Under the pieces are notes generated by a model that was not told the origin of the DNA, ran no database searches, and saw nothing but the letters and a program-made list of their open reading frames with translations. Position numbers and translations under genes: made by a program. Source: Halorubrum sp. CSM-61 (GTDB taxonomy: Archaea > Halobacteriota > Halobacteria > Halobacteriales > Haloferacaceae). Taken from it: 64,000 bases of DNA. Position 1 is the first letter of the stretch; every line of letters starts with the position of its first letter. This document shows positions 52,330 to 60,451 of this stretch, one piece after another. The stretch lies in the NCBI RefSeq assembly GCF_003781945.1, contig NZ_RJJW01000004.1:249058-313057 (forward strand), given 5' to 3'.

Positions 52330-52631
52330 GCGTCGTCGACGCCGCGCTCGTCGCCGGCTACACGGTCGGCGACTTCCTGCTTCTCGCGGCCGCGGGCTTC
52401 ACCGTGCTCGCGATCGGGATGCTCTACCGCGCCGTGAGGGGACCGACGATGCAGGACCGGGTGCTCGCGGTGAACGTCCTCGGGACGAACACCGTCGTCA
52501 TCCTCGCCATCCTGAGCGCCGCGCTCTCTGAGCCGACGTTCCTCGACATCGCCTTGGTGTACGCGCTGTTGAACTTCCTTATGGCCATCGCCATCTCGAA
52601 GTTCACCGTCGAGCGGGGTGGCGTGCTGTGA
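52326..52631 (+). CDS. mnhF: Mrp antiporter subunit F
   Basis: A 101-residue protein with three helices (about 12-32, 37-59 and 66-87), matching MnhF/MrpF: AIGMLYRAVRGPTMQDRVLAV with a conserved basic RAVRGP and the D nearby. It starts at ATG 52326 and overlaps the mnhE stop by ATGA. Together with E and G it forms the small-subunit arm of the Mrp complex. Confidence 0.9.
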   Translation: MSVVDAALVAGYTVGDFLLLAAAGFTVLAIGMLYRAVRGPTMQDRVLAVNVLGTNTVVILAILSAALSEPTFLDIALVYALLNFLMAIAISKFTVERGGVL

Positions 52632-52957
52632 TGGAGGCGCTCGGGACCGCCCGCGTGGCGCTCGTCGTCGCCTTCACGCTGCTCGGGCTGTTCTTCTCGT
52701 TCGTCTCGATGACGGGCGTCCTCCGGCTCCCCGACGTGTACTCGCGGGCGCACACCGCCTCGCAGGCCGACACGCTCGGCGCCGGCTTCGGGCTGGCCGC
52801 GGTCGCGCTCGCGATCGGGTGGGAGGCGGCCGGGGTCAAGAGCGTGCTCCTGCTGTTTTTCATCTTCGTGACGAACCCGACGGCGGCCCACGCGATCGCT
52901 CGGGCCGCCTTCGAGGAGGGAACCGTGCCGTGGACCGAGGGGGACGAGCGCCGATGA
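52631..52957 (+). CDS. mnhG: Mrp antiporter subunit G
   Basis: A 108-residue protein with three hydrophobic helices and an LPDVYSRAHTASQADTLG loop characteristic of MnhG/MrpG. The ATG at 52631 overlaps the mnhF stop (TGATG), and the end overlaps the next gene start by four bases. It assembles with E and F in the small arm. Confidence 0.9.
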   Translation: MEALGTARVALVVAFTLLGLFFSFVSMTGVLRLPDVYSRAHTASQADTLGAGFGLAAVALAIGWEAAGVKSVLLLFFIFVTNPTAAHAIARAAFEEGTVPWTEGDERR

Positions 52958-53562
52958 CGGGCGCTGTCGCCCTCGCGACCGGCTCCGTCGCCTCCGTCGC
53001 CCCGCTCTCCCCGATCGTCGCGCAGGTCACCGCGATCGAGGCGAGTCTGCTCGCGTTCGTCGTGCTCACGGCGCTCGCGACCGCGTTCGCCCGGGACGTG
53101 CTCGCGGCGGTCATCGTCTTCGGGGCGTACAGCCTCGGGATGGCCGCGCTGTACACGTTCTACCGCGCCCCCGACGTGGCGCTGACGGAGGCCGCGATCT
53201 CCGCCGGCGTGACGACCGTTCTCCTGCTGTTGACGCTCGCGAAGACGACCCGGATCGACCACGACGCCGTCTTCGAGTCGGTGAACCTCCCCGCCGCGGG
53301 GGCCGCCGGGTTCCTGTTCGCCGGGCTGCTGCTCACAATGGGCGACATCCCGGCGATCGGCTCGCCCGACGCGCCGGTCTGGTCGAACCCGGAGGTGACC
53401 CAGTGGTACCTGACGGAGACGTACGCGCAGACCCACGTGGAGAACACCGTGATGGCCGTGCTGGCGGCGTTCCGTGGGTTCGACACGTTCGGCGAGGCGG
53501 TCGTCGTCTTCGCCGGCGGGATCGCGGCGCTGATCGTGTTACACCGGGAGGTGTTCGCATGA
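52954..53562 (+). CDS. DUF4040/MbhD-MbhE-like Mrp subunit
   Basis: A 202-residue protein with about five helices. ALATAFARDVLAAVIVFGAYSLGMA and DVALTEAAISAGVTTVLLLL (about 70-90) match the DUF4040 (MbhD) part, which in bacteria is the C-terminal section of MrpA; the last 60 residues resemble MbhE. So MrpA's tail is a separate gene here, as in archaeal Mrp/Mbh clusters. It is coupled to mnhG (ATGA at 52954) and mnhB. Confidence 0.85.
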   Translation: MTGAVALATGSVASVAPLSPIVAQVTAIEASLLAFVVLTALATAFARDVLAAVIVFGAYSLGMAALYTFYRAPDVALTEAAISAGVTTVLLLLTLAKTTRIDHDAVFESVNLPAAGAAGFLFAGLLLTMGDIPAIGSPDAPVWSNPEVTQWYLTETYAQTHVENTVMAVLAAFRGFDTFGEAVVVFAGGIAALIVLHREVFA

Positions 53563-54266
53563 GCGACCGCGTCGACGACACCGACATGACCGACACAGCC
53601 ATCGACGATCCGTCCGAGGCGCCGGCAGACGACCGAGACGACCCCACGGAAGACGACGTGGGCGACGCGGAGTCCGGCCTCCCGTCGCACCGCGCCGTCC
53701 CGCGAACGGGGCGGCTCGACTCCGAGGACCGACAGGGAGTCCCCTACACCGAGAGCCAAGTGATCATGCCGACCGTGAAGGTGGTCGCGCCGTTCGCGTT
53801 CACCTTCGGCCTCTTCATCACCTTCCACGGGAGCGGCTCGCCCGGCGGCGGGTTCCAGGGCGGCGCGATCGTGGCCGCCGTGGTGTTCATGATCGCGTTC
53901 GCGTTCGGCATCGAGGCGACGCGCGACTGGCTCGCGAACACCGTCGTCGTCGCGCTCGCTGTCGGCGGCGCGCTCGCGTTCGCCGGCATCGGGCTCGTCC
54001 CGGTCGCGCTCGGCGGGGCGTTCCTCCAGTACGACCTCCTCCCGATCCCGATCCTCGACCCCGTCAAGTACGGGATGGAGGGCGTGGAAGTGATCGGGAT
54101 CGCCCCCATCGTGGCCGGCGTGCTCATGGGGCTGTTCTTCCTGCTCGCGAACGGGTTCGGCTCCGAGGGCGGCGGATTCGGAGGCGGCGCCCCCGACGAG
54201 GGCGGGTCGATCGACGAGACCGGGTCCCTCGAAGAGGGGGCGGCCGACGCCGGGGGTGACCGATGA
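53559..54266 (+). CDS. mnhB: Mrp antiporter subunit B, with long acidic N terminus
   Basis: A 235-residue MnhB/MrpB-like protein. A soluble, Asp-rich 65-residue N terminus precedes four helices (about 72-92, 100-120, 129-149 and 178-198); PFAFTFGLFITFHGSGSPGGGFQGG (about 75-99) is the conserved part. The C terminus has a Gly/Glu-rich tail. It starts at ATG 53559, overlapping the previous stop by four bases. The soluble start is longer than the bacterial protein. Confidence 0.88.
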   Translation: MSDRVDDTDMTDTAIDDPSEAPADDRDDPTEDDVGDAESGLPSHRAVPRTGRLDSEDRQGVPYTESQVIMPTVKVVAPFAFTFGLFITFHGSGSPGGGFQGGAIVAAVVFMIAFAFGIEATRDWLANTVVVALAVGGALAFAGIGLVPVALGGAFLQYDLLPIPILDPVKYGMEGVEVIGIAPIVAGVLMGLFFLLANGFGSEGGGFGGGAPDEGGSIDETGSLEEGAADAGGDR

Positions 54267-54769
54267 CGGTCGCGCTCGACGCCGCGGCCGGCTCCGTTCC
54301 CGTCCTCGCCTCCGCCCTCGCGTCCGGGACCGCGACCGCATCCGCGTTCGACGTGTTGACGACGAGACACTCGTACGTCGCGTTCGCGCTGCTGTTGTGT
54401 ATCGGGATCTATATGATGATCGCCAACCCCCACCTCGTGAAGAAGATAATCGGACTCAACCTGTTCCAGACGGCGATATTCCTGCTGTTCATCACCTCGG
54501 CGTACGTCGAGGGCGGCGCGATCCCGATCGTTCCCGAGGGCGCGGCCGAGACGGGGACGTTCGTCAGCCCGCTCCCGCACGTGATCGTGCTCACCGCCAT
54601 CGTCGTCGGCGTGAGCCTCACCGCGGTGGGGCTCGCGCTCTGTATCCGCATCTACGACGAGTACGGGACGCTCCGGACCGACGTGCTCCGAGAGCTGCTG
54701 CGCGACGAGGGGTCGCTCCCTCAGCGGCCGGCGATCGGCGGCACAGACCGGGGTGAGACCGATGAGTGA
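54263..54769 (+). CDS. mnhC: Mrp antiporter subunit C (NuoK-like)
   Basis: A 168-residue subunit with three helices typical of NuoK/MnhC. YVAFALLLCIGIYMMIANPH (about 36-55) and IIGLNLFQTAIFLLFI (63-78) are conserved; the Glu usually found in NuoK's helix two is not obvious. It contacts the antiporter-like subunit D. It overlaps mnhB by ATGA and the following gene start by eight bases. Confidence 0.9.
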   Translation: MTVALDAAAGSVPVLASALASGTATASAFDVLTTRHSYVAFALLLCIGIYMMIANPHLVKKIIGLNLFQTAIFLLFITSAYVEGGAIPIVPEGAAETGTFVSPLPHVIVLTAIVVGVSLTAVGLALCIRIYDEYGTLRTDVLRELLRDEGSLPQRPAIGGTDRGETDE

Positions 54770-56411
54770 CGTGCTCCTCCCGGTCGCCGTCGCCGTCCCG
54801 ATCGTCGCGGCGACGCTCCCGATCGCGCTCGGGCTGAAGTACGAGCGCGCGGGGTGGCCGGTCGCGGCGGCCGCGACGACGGTTCTCGCCGGACTCACGG
54901 CCGCGATCGGCCTCGAGGTGGCCCGCGACGGAGCGTTCTCGCACGCGCTCGGAACGTACGAGCCGCCGATCGGGATCGAGCTGGTGGCCGACGAGCTGTC
55001 GGTCGCGGTGCTCGTCTTAGTCGCCGCCGTCTCGCTGGCGACGCTCCCGTTCGCGCGGGTGGCCGGACCGCGCGGCAACTCGTTTTACAGCGGGTACCTG
55101 CTCTTGGTCGGCGGGCTCACCGGGCTCGTCCTCACGGGCGACCTGTTCAACATGTTCGTCTTCCTCGAGATCGTCGGGATATCGACGTACGCGCTCATCG
55201 CGGCCGACCGATCCGGAGCGAGCGCGTACGCCTCGCTGAAGTACCTCGTGGTTGGGACGGTCGGCGCCTCGCTGTACCTGCTCGGCGTCGGCTACGCCTT
55301 CCTCGCGACGGGGACGCTGAACATGCTCGACATGCAGGTGCAGATCGTCGAGCAGGCGAGCTACGCCGACCCGCTGATCCGCGCGAGCTACGCGCTGATC
55401 GTCGCGGGGCTCGGGCTGAAGATCGCCGTGTTCCCGATCCACGCGTGGCAGCCGGACGCGTACCAGCGCGCGCCCGACGCGGTGACGACGATCGTCGCGG
55501 CGCTGGTGTCGACCGCGAGCGCGTACGCGCTGATCCGGGTGTCGTACACCGTCTTCACGGTCGACTTCCTCGCGGCCAACGACGCGATCACGACGGTCAT
55601 GCTGACCGTCGCCGGCGCGTCGATCCTCGCGGGCTCGGCGCTCGCGGCGGTGCAGTCCGACCTCAAGCGGATGTTCGCGTACTCCTCGGTCGCGCAGTTC
55701 GGGATGATCGTCGCCGCGGTCGCGCTCGCCAACGAGACCGCGCTGCTCGGCGGGATCGTCCACCTGATCGGCCACGGCCTGCTGAAGTTCGGCCTCTTCT
55801 TAGGGGCCGGCCTGCTGGCGCTCGGCTACGGCGCCCGAGAGCTCGACGACCTCGCGAGCGCGGCCCGGTCCGCCCCCTACACGGCCGGAGCGATCGTTCT
55901 GCTCGGACTCGGCCTCGTCGGAATCCCGCCGTCGATCGGCTTCCTCGGGAAGTGGTACATCGGCGTCGGCGCGGTCGAGTCCAGCATGGGCGGCGGGTCC
56001 GCCGGAATCGCGATTGCGGCCGTGATCTTCGTCAGCACGCTGTTCACGCTGTCGTACGTCGCCCGGGTGATAGAGCGGTTCTACTTCGCCGGCGTCGGAA
56101 TTCCGGACGGGCACGGCGAGGGTGACGAGCACGGCGCCGCCGGTCACGACGACGGCGACCACGCCGGCGTCGCGGCCGACGGCGGTCGCGAATCGTCGGC
56201 GGAGGGCGTCGCCAGCGGGTCCGAGGCCGAGAGCGACGGTCCCCTCACGCCCGTCGTCGACGCGCCGCGGTCGCGGTTCGTCCCGGACCGCGTGTCCTCG
56301 GCGCCGCTCGCGATCCTGATCCTCGCTGCGCTGACGACGGTCGCGCTCGGCTTCGGCGGCTACGCGCTGTTCGAGTGGTTCGACCCGTTCCTCACGGAGG
56401 TGTTCGCATGA
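54762..56411 (+). CDS. Mrp antiporter-like subunit, first of three (MnhD/NuoN type)
   Basis: A 549-residue proton/sodium channel subunit with about 14 helices. The TM5 glutamate is E136 (MFVFLEIVGIS) and the TM7 lysine is K220 (LGLKIAVFPIHAWQPDAY), both needed for ion movement in the family. A His/Asp/Gly-rich loop (about 448-480) lies near the C terminus and before the last helix. The ATG at 54762 (overlapping the mnhC stop) is preferred over the GTG nine bases upstream. Confidence 0.92.
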   Translation: MSDVLLPVAVAVPIVAATLPIALGLKYERAGWPVAAAATTVLAGLTAAIGLEVARDGAFSHALGTYEPPIGIELVADELSVAVLVLVAAVSLATLPFARVAGPRGNSFYSGYLLLVGGLTGLVLTGDLFNMFVFLEIVGISTYALIAADRSGASAYASLKYLVVGTVGASLYLLGVGYAFLATGTLNMLDMQVQIVEQASYADPLIRASYALIVAGLGLKIAVFPIHAWQPDAYQRAPDAVTTIVAALVSTASAYALIRVSYTVFTVDFLAANDAITTVMLTVAGASILAGSALAAVQSDLKRMFAYSSVAQFGMIVAAVALANETALLGGIVHLIGHGLLKFGLFLGAGLLALGYGARELDDLASAARSAPYTAGAIVLLGLGLVGIPPSIGFLGKWYIGVGAVESSMGGGSAGIAIAAVIFVSTLFTLSYVARVIERFYFAGVGIPDGHGEGDEHGAAGHDDGDHAGVAADGGRESSAEGVASGSEAESDGPLTPVVDAPRSRFVPDRVSSAPLAILILAALTTVALGFGGYALFEWFDPFLTEVFA

Positions 56412-58525
56412 CTGACGTACCCATAACCGATCTACGCCCCCTACTGGCGGTCCTCGTCTCGTTCGTCGCGGCGTTCTTCATCGTCGCGTCGCACCGTTCC
56501 CCGAACGTCCGCGAGGGGTGGACGATCGCGGCGGCGGTCGCGAAGTTCGCGATCGTCGCCTCGATGCTGCCGGCGGTCCTCGACGGGGCCGTCTTCGAGT
56601 GGTCGCTCGGCGCGTTCCTGCCCGGCATCGAGTTCGTCCTGCGCGCGGACTCGCTCGGGATGCTGTTCGCGTTCCTCGCGAGCGGGCTGTGGATCGTCAC
56701 GTCCTTCTACAGTATCGGCTACATGCGCGGCAACGACGAGGTGAACCAGACGCGGTACTTCGCCGCGTTCGCGGTGTCGCTGTCGGCGACGATGGGGATC
56801 GCGTTCGCGGGCAACCTCGTGACGATCTTCGTGTTCTACGAGATCCTCTCGATCGCGACGTATCCGCTCGTCGCCCACGACGAGACCGACGAGGCCCGCG
56901 CGGCGGGCCGGAAGTACCTCGCGTACACGATGTTCGGCGGCGGCGTGCTCGTCTTGGCGGGGACCGCCCTCGTCTACCTGATCGCCGGCAACGTCGACTT
57001 CACCGCCGGCGGCATCGAGGAACTCGCCAACGCCGACCCCGGCCTCGCGATGCTCGCCTTCTTCCTCCTCGCGATCGGGTTCGGCGTGAAGGCAGGCATC
57101 ATGCCGCTGCACCAGTGGCTCCCCGAGGCGATGGTCGCGCCGACGCCCGTCTCCGGACTGCTCCACGCGGTCGCGGTCGTCAAGTCCGGCGCGTTCGGCG
57201 TCTCGCGCGTCGTCCTCGACGTGTTCGGCCCGGAGCTCGTCTTCGACCTCTCGCTCCCGCTCGGCTTCTCGGCCGGGCTCGTCCTCTCGACGATCGGAGC
57301 GATCACGTTGACGGCGGCCTCGATCATCGCCTTACGGAAGGACCACCTGAAACAGCGGCTCGCCTACTCGACGGTGAGCCAGTTGAGCTACATCATCCTC
57401 GGGCTCGGGCTGTTCGGCTGGTACGGGCTCGTCGGCGCGCTACTGCACATCCCGGCGCACGCGTTCATGAAGCTCACCCTGTTCTTCTGTGCGGGGAACC
57501 TCCACGTCTCGACGCACACCGACTACATCTCCGAGATGGCGGGGATCGGCAAGCGGATGCCCCTGACGATGGGGGCCTTTACGGTCGCCTCGCTCGGGAT
57601 GGCGGGGATACCGCTGCTCGCCGGCTTCGTGAGCAAGTACTACATGCTGATCGGCGGGATTCAGATGGGCGCCGAGCTGACGCCGGTGGCCTACTACCTC
57701 GTCGGGGCGCTGCTGCTCTCGGGCGTGCTCAACGTCGCGTACTTCTGGCCGGTGATCTACACCGCCTTCTTCGAGGCGGAGGACGCCCACGACGCGAAGC
57801 CGCTCGTCGACTTCCGGATGGGCGGGGAGTCGCGGTCGACCCTGGCGGCGACAGACGGTGGCCGTCCCGAGGGCGGTAGCGATGACGACGAAGGCGGAGA
57901 CGAAGACGCGGACGACGTCGACGAGGTCGTCGAGAGCGCCGAGGGCGACTCGGCGGTCGACGCCGGGGACGCGGAGTCCGCCGGCGACGACGCCGAGGTC
58001 CCGGACGACTCCGACATCCCCGACGCGGAGACGGACGACCTCCCGACCGACGAGGACGGGGTGGTCCGACCGGACTTCGACACGAGCGATCGGGACTTCT
58101 CCGAGCCCGCGGAGCGCGTCGACACCGGCGATTACGCGGTCGACTCGCGCCCCTCCGACGCTGACGTGCCGTTCGGCGTGGGAAGCGGCGACGACGATGA
58201 CGGAGCTGACGACCACACGGACCGTGACGACCACGGCGACGACACGACCCATGACGACCACGACGGCGATCACATGAACCACGCAGACCACGACACCCAC
58301 GACGACCACGGCCACGCCGGCGGACCGCCGCCGGGCGGCTGGGAGCACATCGCGGGGCTCGACGCCCTCCTCGGGCGCGAGTCGACGTGGTTCACGCTCG
58401 CCCCGATCCTCACCGCGATGAGCCTCGCGGTGCTGCTCGGCGTGATACCCTACGAGATGGGCTTCCTGGAGCTGATCGAGCTCATCGTCGACACGCGGCT
58501 CCCCGAGGGGGTGATGCGGCCGTGA
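56408..58525 (+). CDS. Mrp antiporter-like subunit, second of three, with acidic-His insertion
   Basis: A 705-residue antiporter-like subunit. The TM5 glutamate is E145 (FYEILSIAT), and the TM7 lysine is K228 (GFGVKAGIMPLHQWLPEAM). After helix 13 an insertion of about 180 residues runs from 460 to 643. It is almost all Asp/Glu in the first part, then His/Asp (residues 598-638). A last helix follows (about 660-685). The ATG overlaps the previous stop (56408-56411). The order of ion-binding residues suggests that it is active. Confidence 0.9.
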   Translation: MTDVPITDLRPLLAVLVSFVAAFFIVASHRSPNVREGWTIAAAVAKFAIVASMLPAVLDGAVFEWSLGAFLPGIEFVLRADSLGMLFAFLASGLWIVTSFYSIGYMRGNDEVNQTRYFAAFAVSLSATMGIAFAGNLVTIFVFYEILSIATYPLVAHDETDEARAAGRKYLAYTMFGGGVLVLAGTALVYLIAGNVDFTAGGIEELANADPGLAMLAFFLLAIGFGVKAGIMPLHQWLPEAMVAPTPVSGLLHAVAVVKSGAFGVSRVVLDVFGPELVFDLSLPLGFSAGLVLSTIGAITLTAASIIALRKDHLKQRLAYSTVSQLSYIILGLGLFGWYGLVGALLHIPAHAFMKLTLFFCAGNLHVSTHTDYISEMAGIGKRMPLTMGAFTVASLGMAGIPLLAGFVSKYYMLIGGIQMGAELTPVAYYLVGALLLSGVLNVAYFWPVIYTAFFEAEDAHDAKPLVDFRMGGESRSTLAATDGGRPEGGSDDDEGGDEDADDVDEVVESAEGDSAVDAGDAESAGDDAEVPDDSDIPDAETDDLPTDEDGVVRPDFDTSDRDFSEPAERVDTGDYAVDSRPSDADVPFGVGSGDDDDGADDHTDRDDHGDDTTHDDHDGDHMNHADHDTHDDHGHAGGPPPGGWEHIAGLDALLGRESTWFTLAPILTAMSLAVLLGVIPYEMGFLELIELIVDTRLPEGVMRP

Positions 58526-60312
58526 ACCCGGTCCTCACCTCGGTGCCGCCGTACGTGCTGCTCGCCGTCGCCGCGCTCGCCGTGCTCGCGCTCCCGCGTC
58601 GGTCCGGCCACGCGGCCGCCGCGCTCGCGACCGCGTTCACGTTCGTGCAGGCCGTCCTGCTCGGCGACGGGGGGACGGGCGCGCACCTCGCGACGCAGTT
58701 CCTCGGCTTCGACGTGGTGTGGTTCAACGTCGACCAGTTCTCGCTTTTGATGGGGGTCGTCGTCGGCTTCCTCGCGACCGCGGCGGTGCTGTACGCGTAC
58801 GGCACCGAGGCGCCGACGTGGGTGACCGCGTTCGCGCTGATCTACGTCTCCTCGACGGTCGGGACGATCTACGCCGGCGACTGGCTCACCCTGATCTTCT
58901 TCTGGGAGCTGATGGCCGTCACCTCGACGCTGCTGGTGTGGCAGTACGGCGGGGCGGCGGTGCGGGCCGGCTACCGCTACGCGCTGTTCCACGGGATCGG
59001 CGGGACGGTCCTGCTCGGCGCTGTCGTCGTCCACGGCGCCGCGATGCTCGGGAGCGTGCCGGCCGCCGAGATATTCCTGTTCTCGTCGACGACCGGAATC
59101 GACGCCTCCGCGACGCTGCTCGCGGCGATCGGGATCGGCGTCAACTGCGGGTTCATCTTCCTGCACACGTGGCTGCCGGACACCTACCCGCGCCCGCACG
59201 TCGCGGCGTCGGTGTTCCTCTCGGTGTTCACGACGAAGACCGCGGTGTACGTGATGTACCGCGCGTTCCCCGAGGGCGGCATGTGGCTCGCGTACCTCGG
59301 CGGATTCATGGCCGTCTACGGCGCCTTTTTCGCGCTGTTACAGTACGACCCGCGCCGCCTGCTGTCGTACCACATCCAGGCGCAGGTCGGCTACATGCTC
59401 GCCGGGCTCGGGCTCGCGACGTACGTCGGCGAGTTCGCCGTCACCGGCGGGTTCGCCCACCTGTTCAACAACGTCCTCTACAAGAGCCTCCTGTTCATGG
59501 CGGTCGGCGTCGTCATTTACCGGACCGACGTCGAGGACATCAGGGACATGGGCGGGCTCTGGCGGGTGATGCCCGTCACGTTCCTCGTGTACCTCGTCGG
59601 CGCGGCCTCGATTACCGCCGTCCCGGGGTTCAACGGGTTCATCTCGAAGGGGATGGTGATCGACTCCGCCCACGAGGTCCACAACTTCGAGTTGCTGTTC
59701 GGGGAGGGGTTACTCTGGTGGCTGCTCATCCTCGGCGGCGTGGGGACGTTCATGTCCTTTATCAAGCTCGGCTACTACGTGTTCTTCCACGGCTCGGCGA
59801 CGCTGTCGCCGAAGGACGCCACCGCGTTCCAGACCGCCGGGATGGTGCTGGCCGGCGGGGCCTGCGTCTTCTTCGGGGTGTTCTACTACCAGCTGATCGA
59901 GCTGATGCCGTTCACCGAGATCATCCTCGGCGAGGAGTTCTACTTCAACCCCTACAGCGCGAGCCACCTGACCGAGTCGGCGTGGCTGATGGGGGCCGGC
60001 TTCGTCGGCTTCTTCGCGCTGAAGCGCCCGCTCGGCTGGCTCGCCCACCACATGCGGGACGTCGACGCCGTGACGTATCCCGCCGCGTTCTACCTCGCTC
60101 GCGGGTCGATCTGGGGCGTCACCGAGCTGTGGGCCGCCGTCGACCGTTGGGTGATGCACGCGATCGCGACCGTCGAGTGGATCGGGATGCATCCGCGGGA
60201 GACGCTCGGGCGCGCCGGCGTCGACGTCGAGATCCGGACCGGCATCGGCCGGAGCGTCCTCTTCTTGACGCTCGCGGCCGGGATCGCGCTGTTCGTGTTC
60301 GTGCTCGGCTAG
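58522..60312 (+). CDS. Mrp antiporter-like subunit, third of three
   Basis: A 596-residue antiporter-like protein with about 15 helices. The TM5 glutamate is E129 (FFWELMAVTS), but the position of the TM7 lysine is N208 (IGVNCGFIFLHTWLPD), so ion translocation may be lost or changed. A conserved YHIQAQVGYMLAG (about 290-302) gives the helix-8 histidine segment. It begins with GTG at 58522, which overlaps the previous stop by four bases. It is the last gene of the operon. Confidence 0.9.
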   Translation: MNPVLTSVPPYVLLAVAALAVLALPRRSGHAAAALATAFTFVQAVLLGDGGTGAHLATQFLGFDVVWFNVDQFSLLMGVVVGFLATAAVLYAYGTEAPTWVTAFALIYVSSTVGTIYAGDWLTLIFFWELMAVTSTLLVWQYGGAAVRAGYRYALFHGIGGTVLLGAVVVHGAAMLGSVPAAEIFLFSSTTGIDASATLLAAIGIGVNCGFIFLHTWLPDTYPRPHVAASVFLSVFTTKTAVYVMYRAFPEGGMWLAYLGGFMAVYGAFFALLQYDPRRLLSYHIQAQVGYMLAGLGLATYVGEFAVTGGFAHLFNNVLYKSLLFMAVGVVIYRTDVEDIRDMGGLWRVMPVTFLVYLVGAASITAVPGFNGFISKGMVIDSAHEVHNFELLFGEGLLWWLLILGGVGTFMSFIKLGYYVFFHGSATLSPKDATAFQTAGMVLAGGACVFFGVFYYQLIELMPFTEIILGEEFYFNPYSASHLTESAWLMGAGFVGFFALKRPLGWLAHHMRDVDAVTYPAAFYLARGSIWGVTELWAAVDRWVMHAIATVEWIGMHPRETLGRAGVDVEIRTGIGRSVLFLTLAAGIALFVFVLG

Positions 60313-60451
60313 CCGGAGCGCGCCGGTTTATAAGTGGCCGGCGCTCCCGCGCCGTCGGTCGCCGTCGACCCCGCTCGATCGCAAGCTCGCTTATAAACCC
60401 GCCTCCAAGCGGACCCGTGAGTTCTTATTCTCCGAGCGGTGACGGACGGCC
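60313..60451. other. intergenic region with an inverted pair of TATA-like boxes
   Basis: tttataag (60327-60334) and cttataaa (60390-60397) face each other about 55 bp apart, with GC-rich sequence between. It resembles the ends of the structured repeat, but no core stem is present. The gene at 60452 has a TATA-like ttcttattc (60422-60430) at about -25. No coding sequence is visible. Confidence 0.4.
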
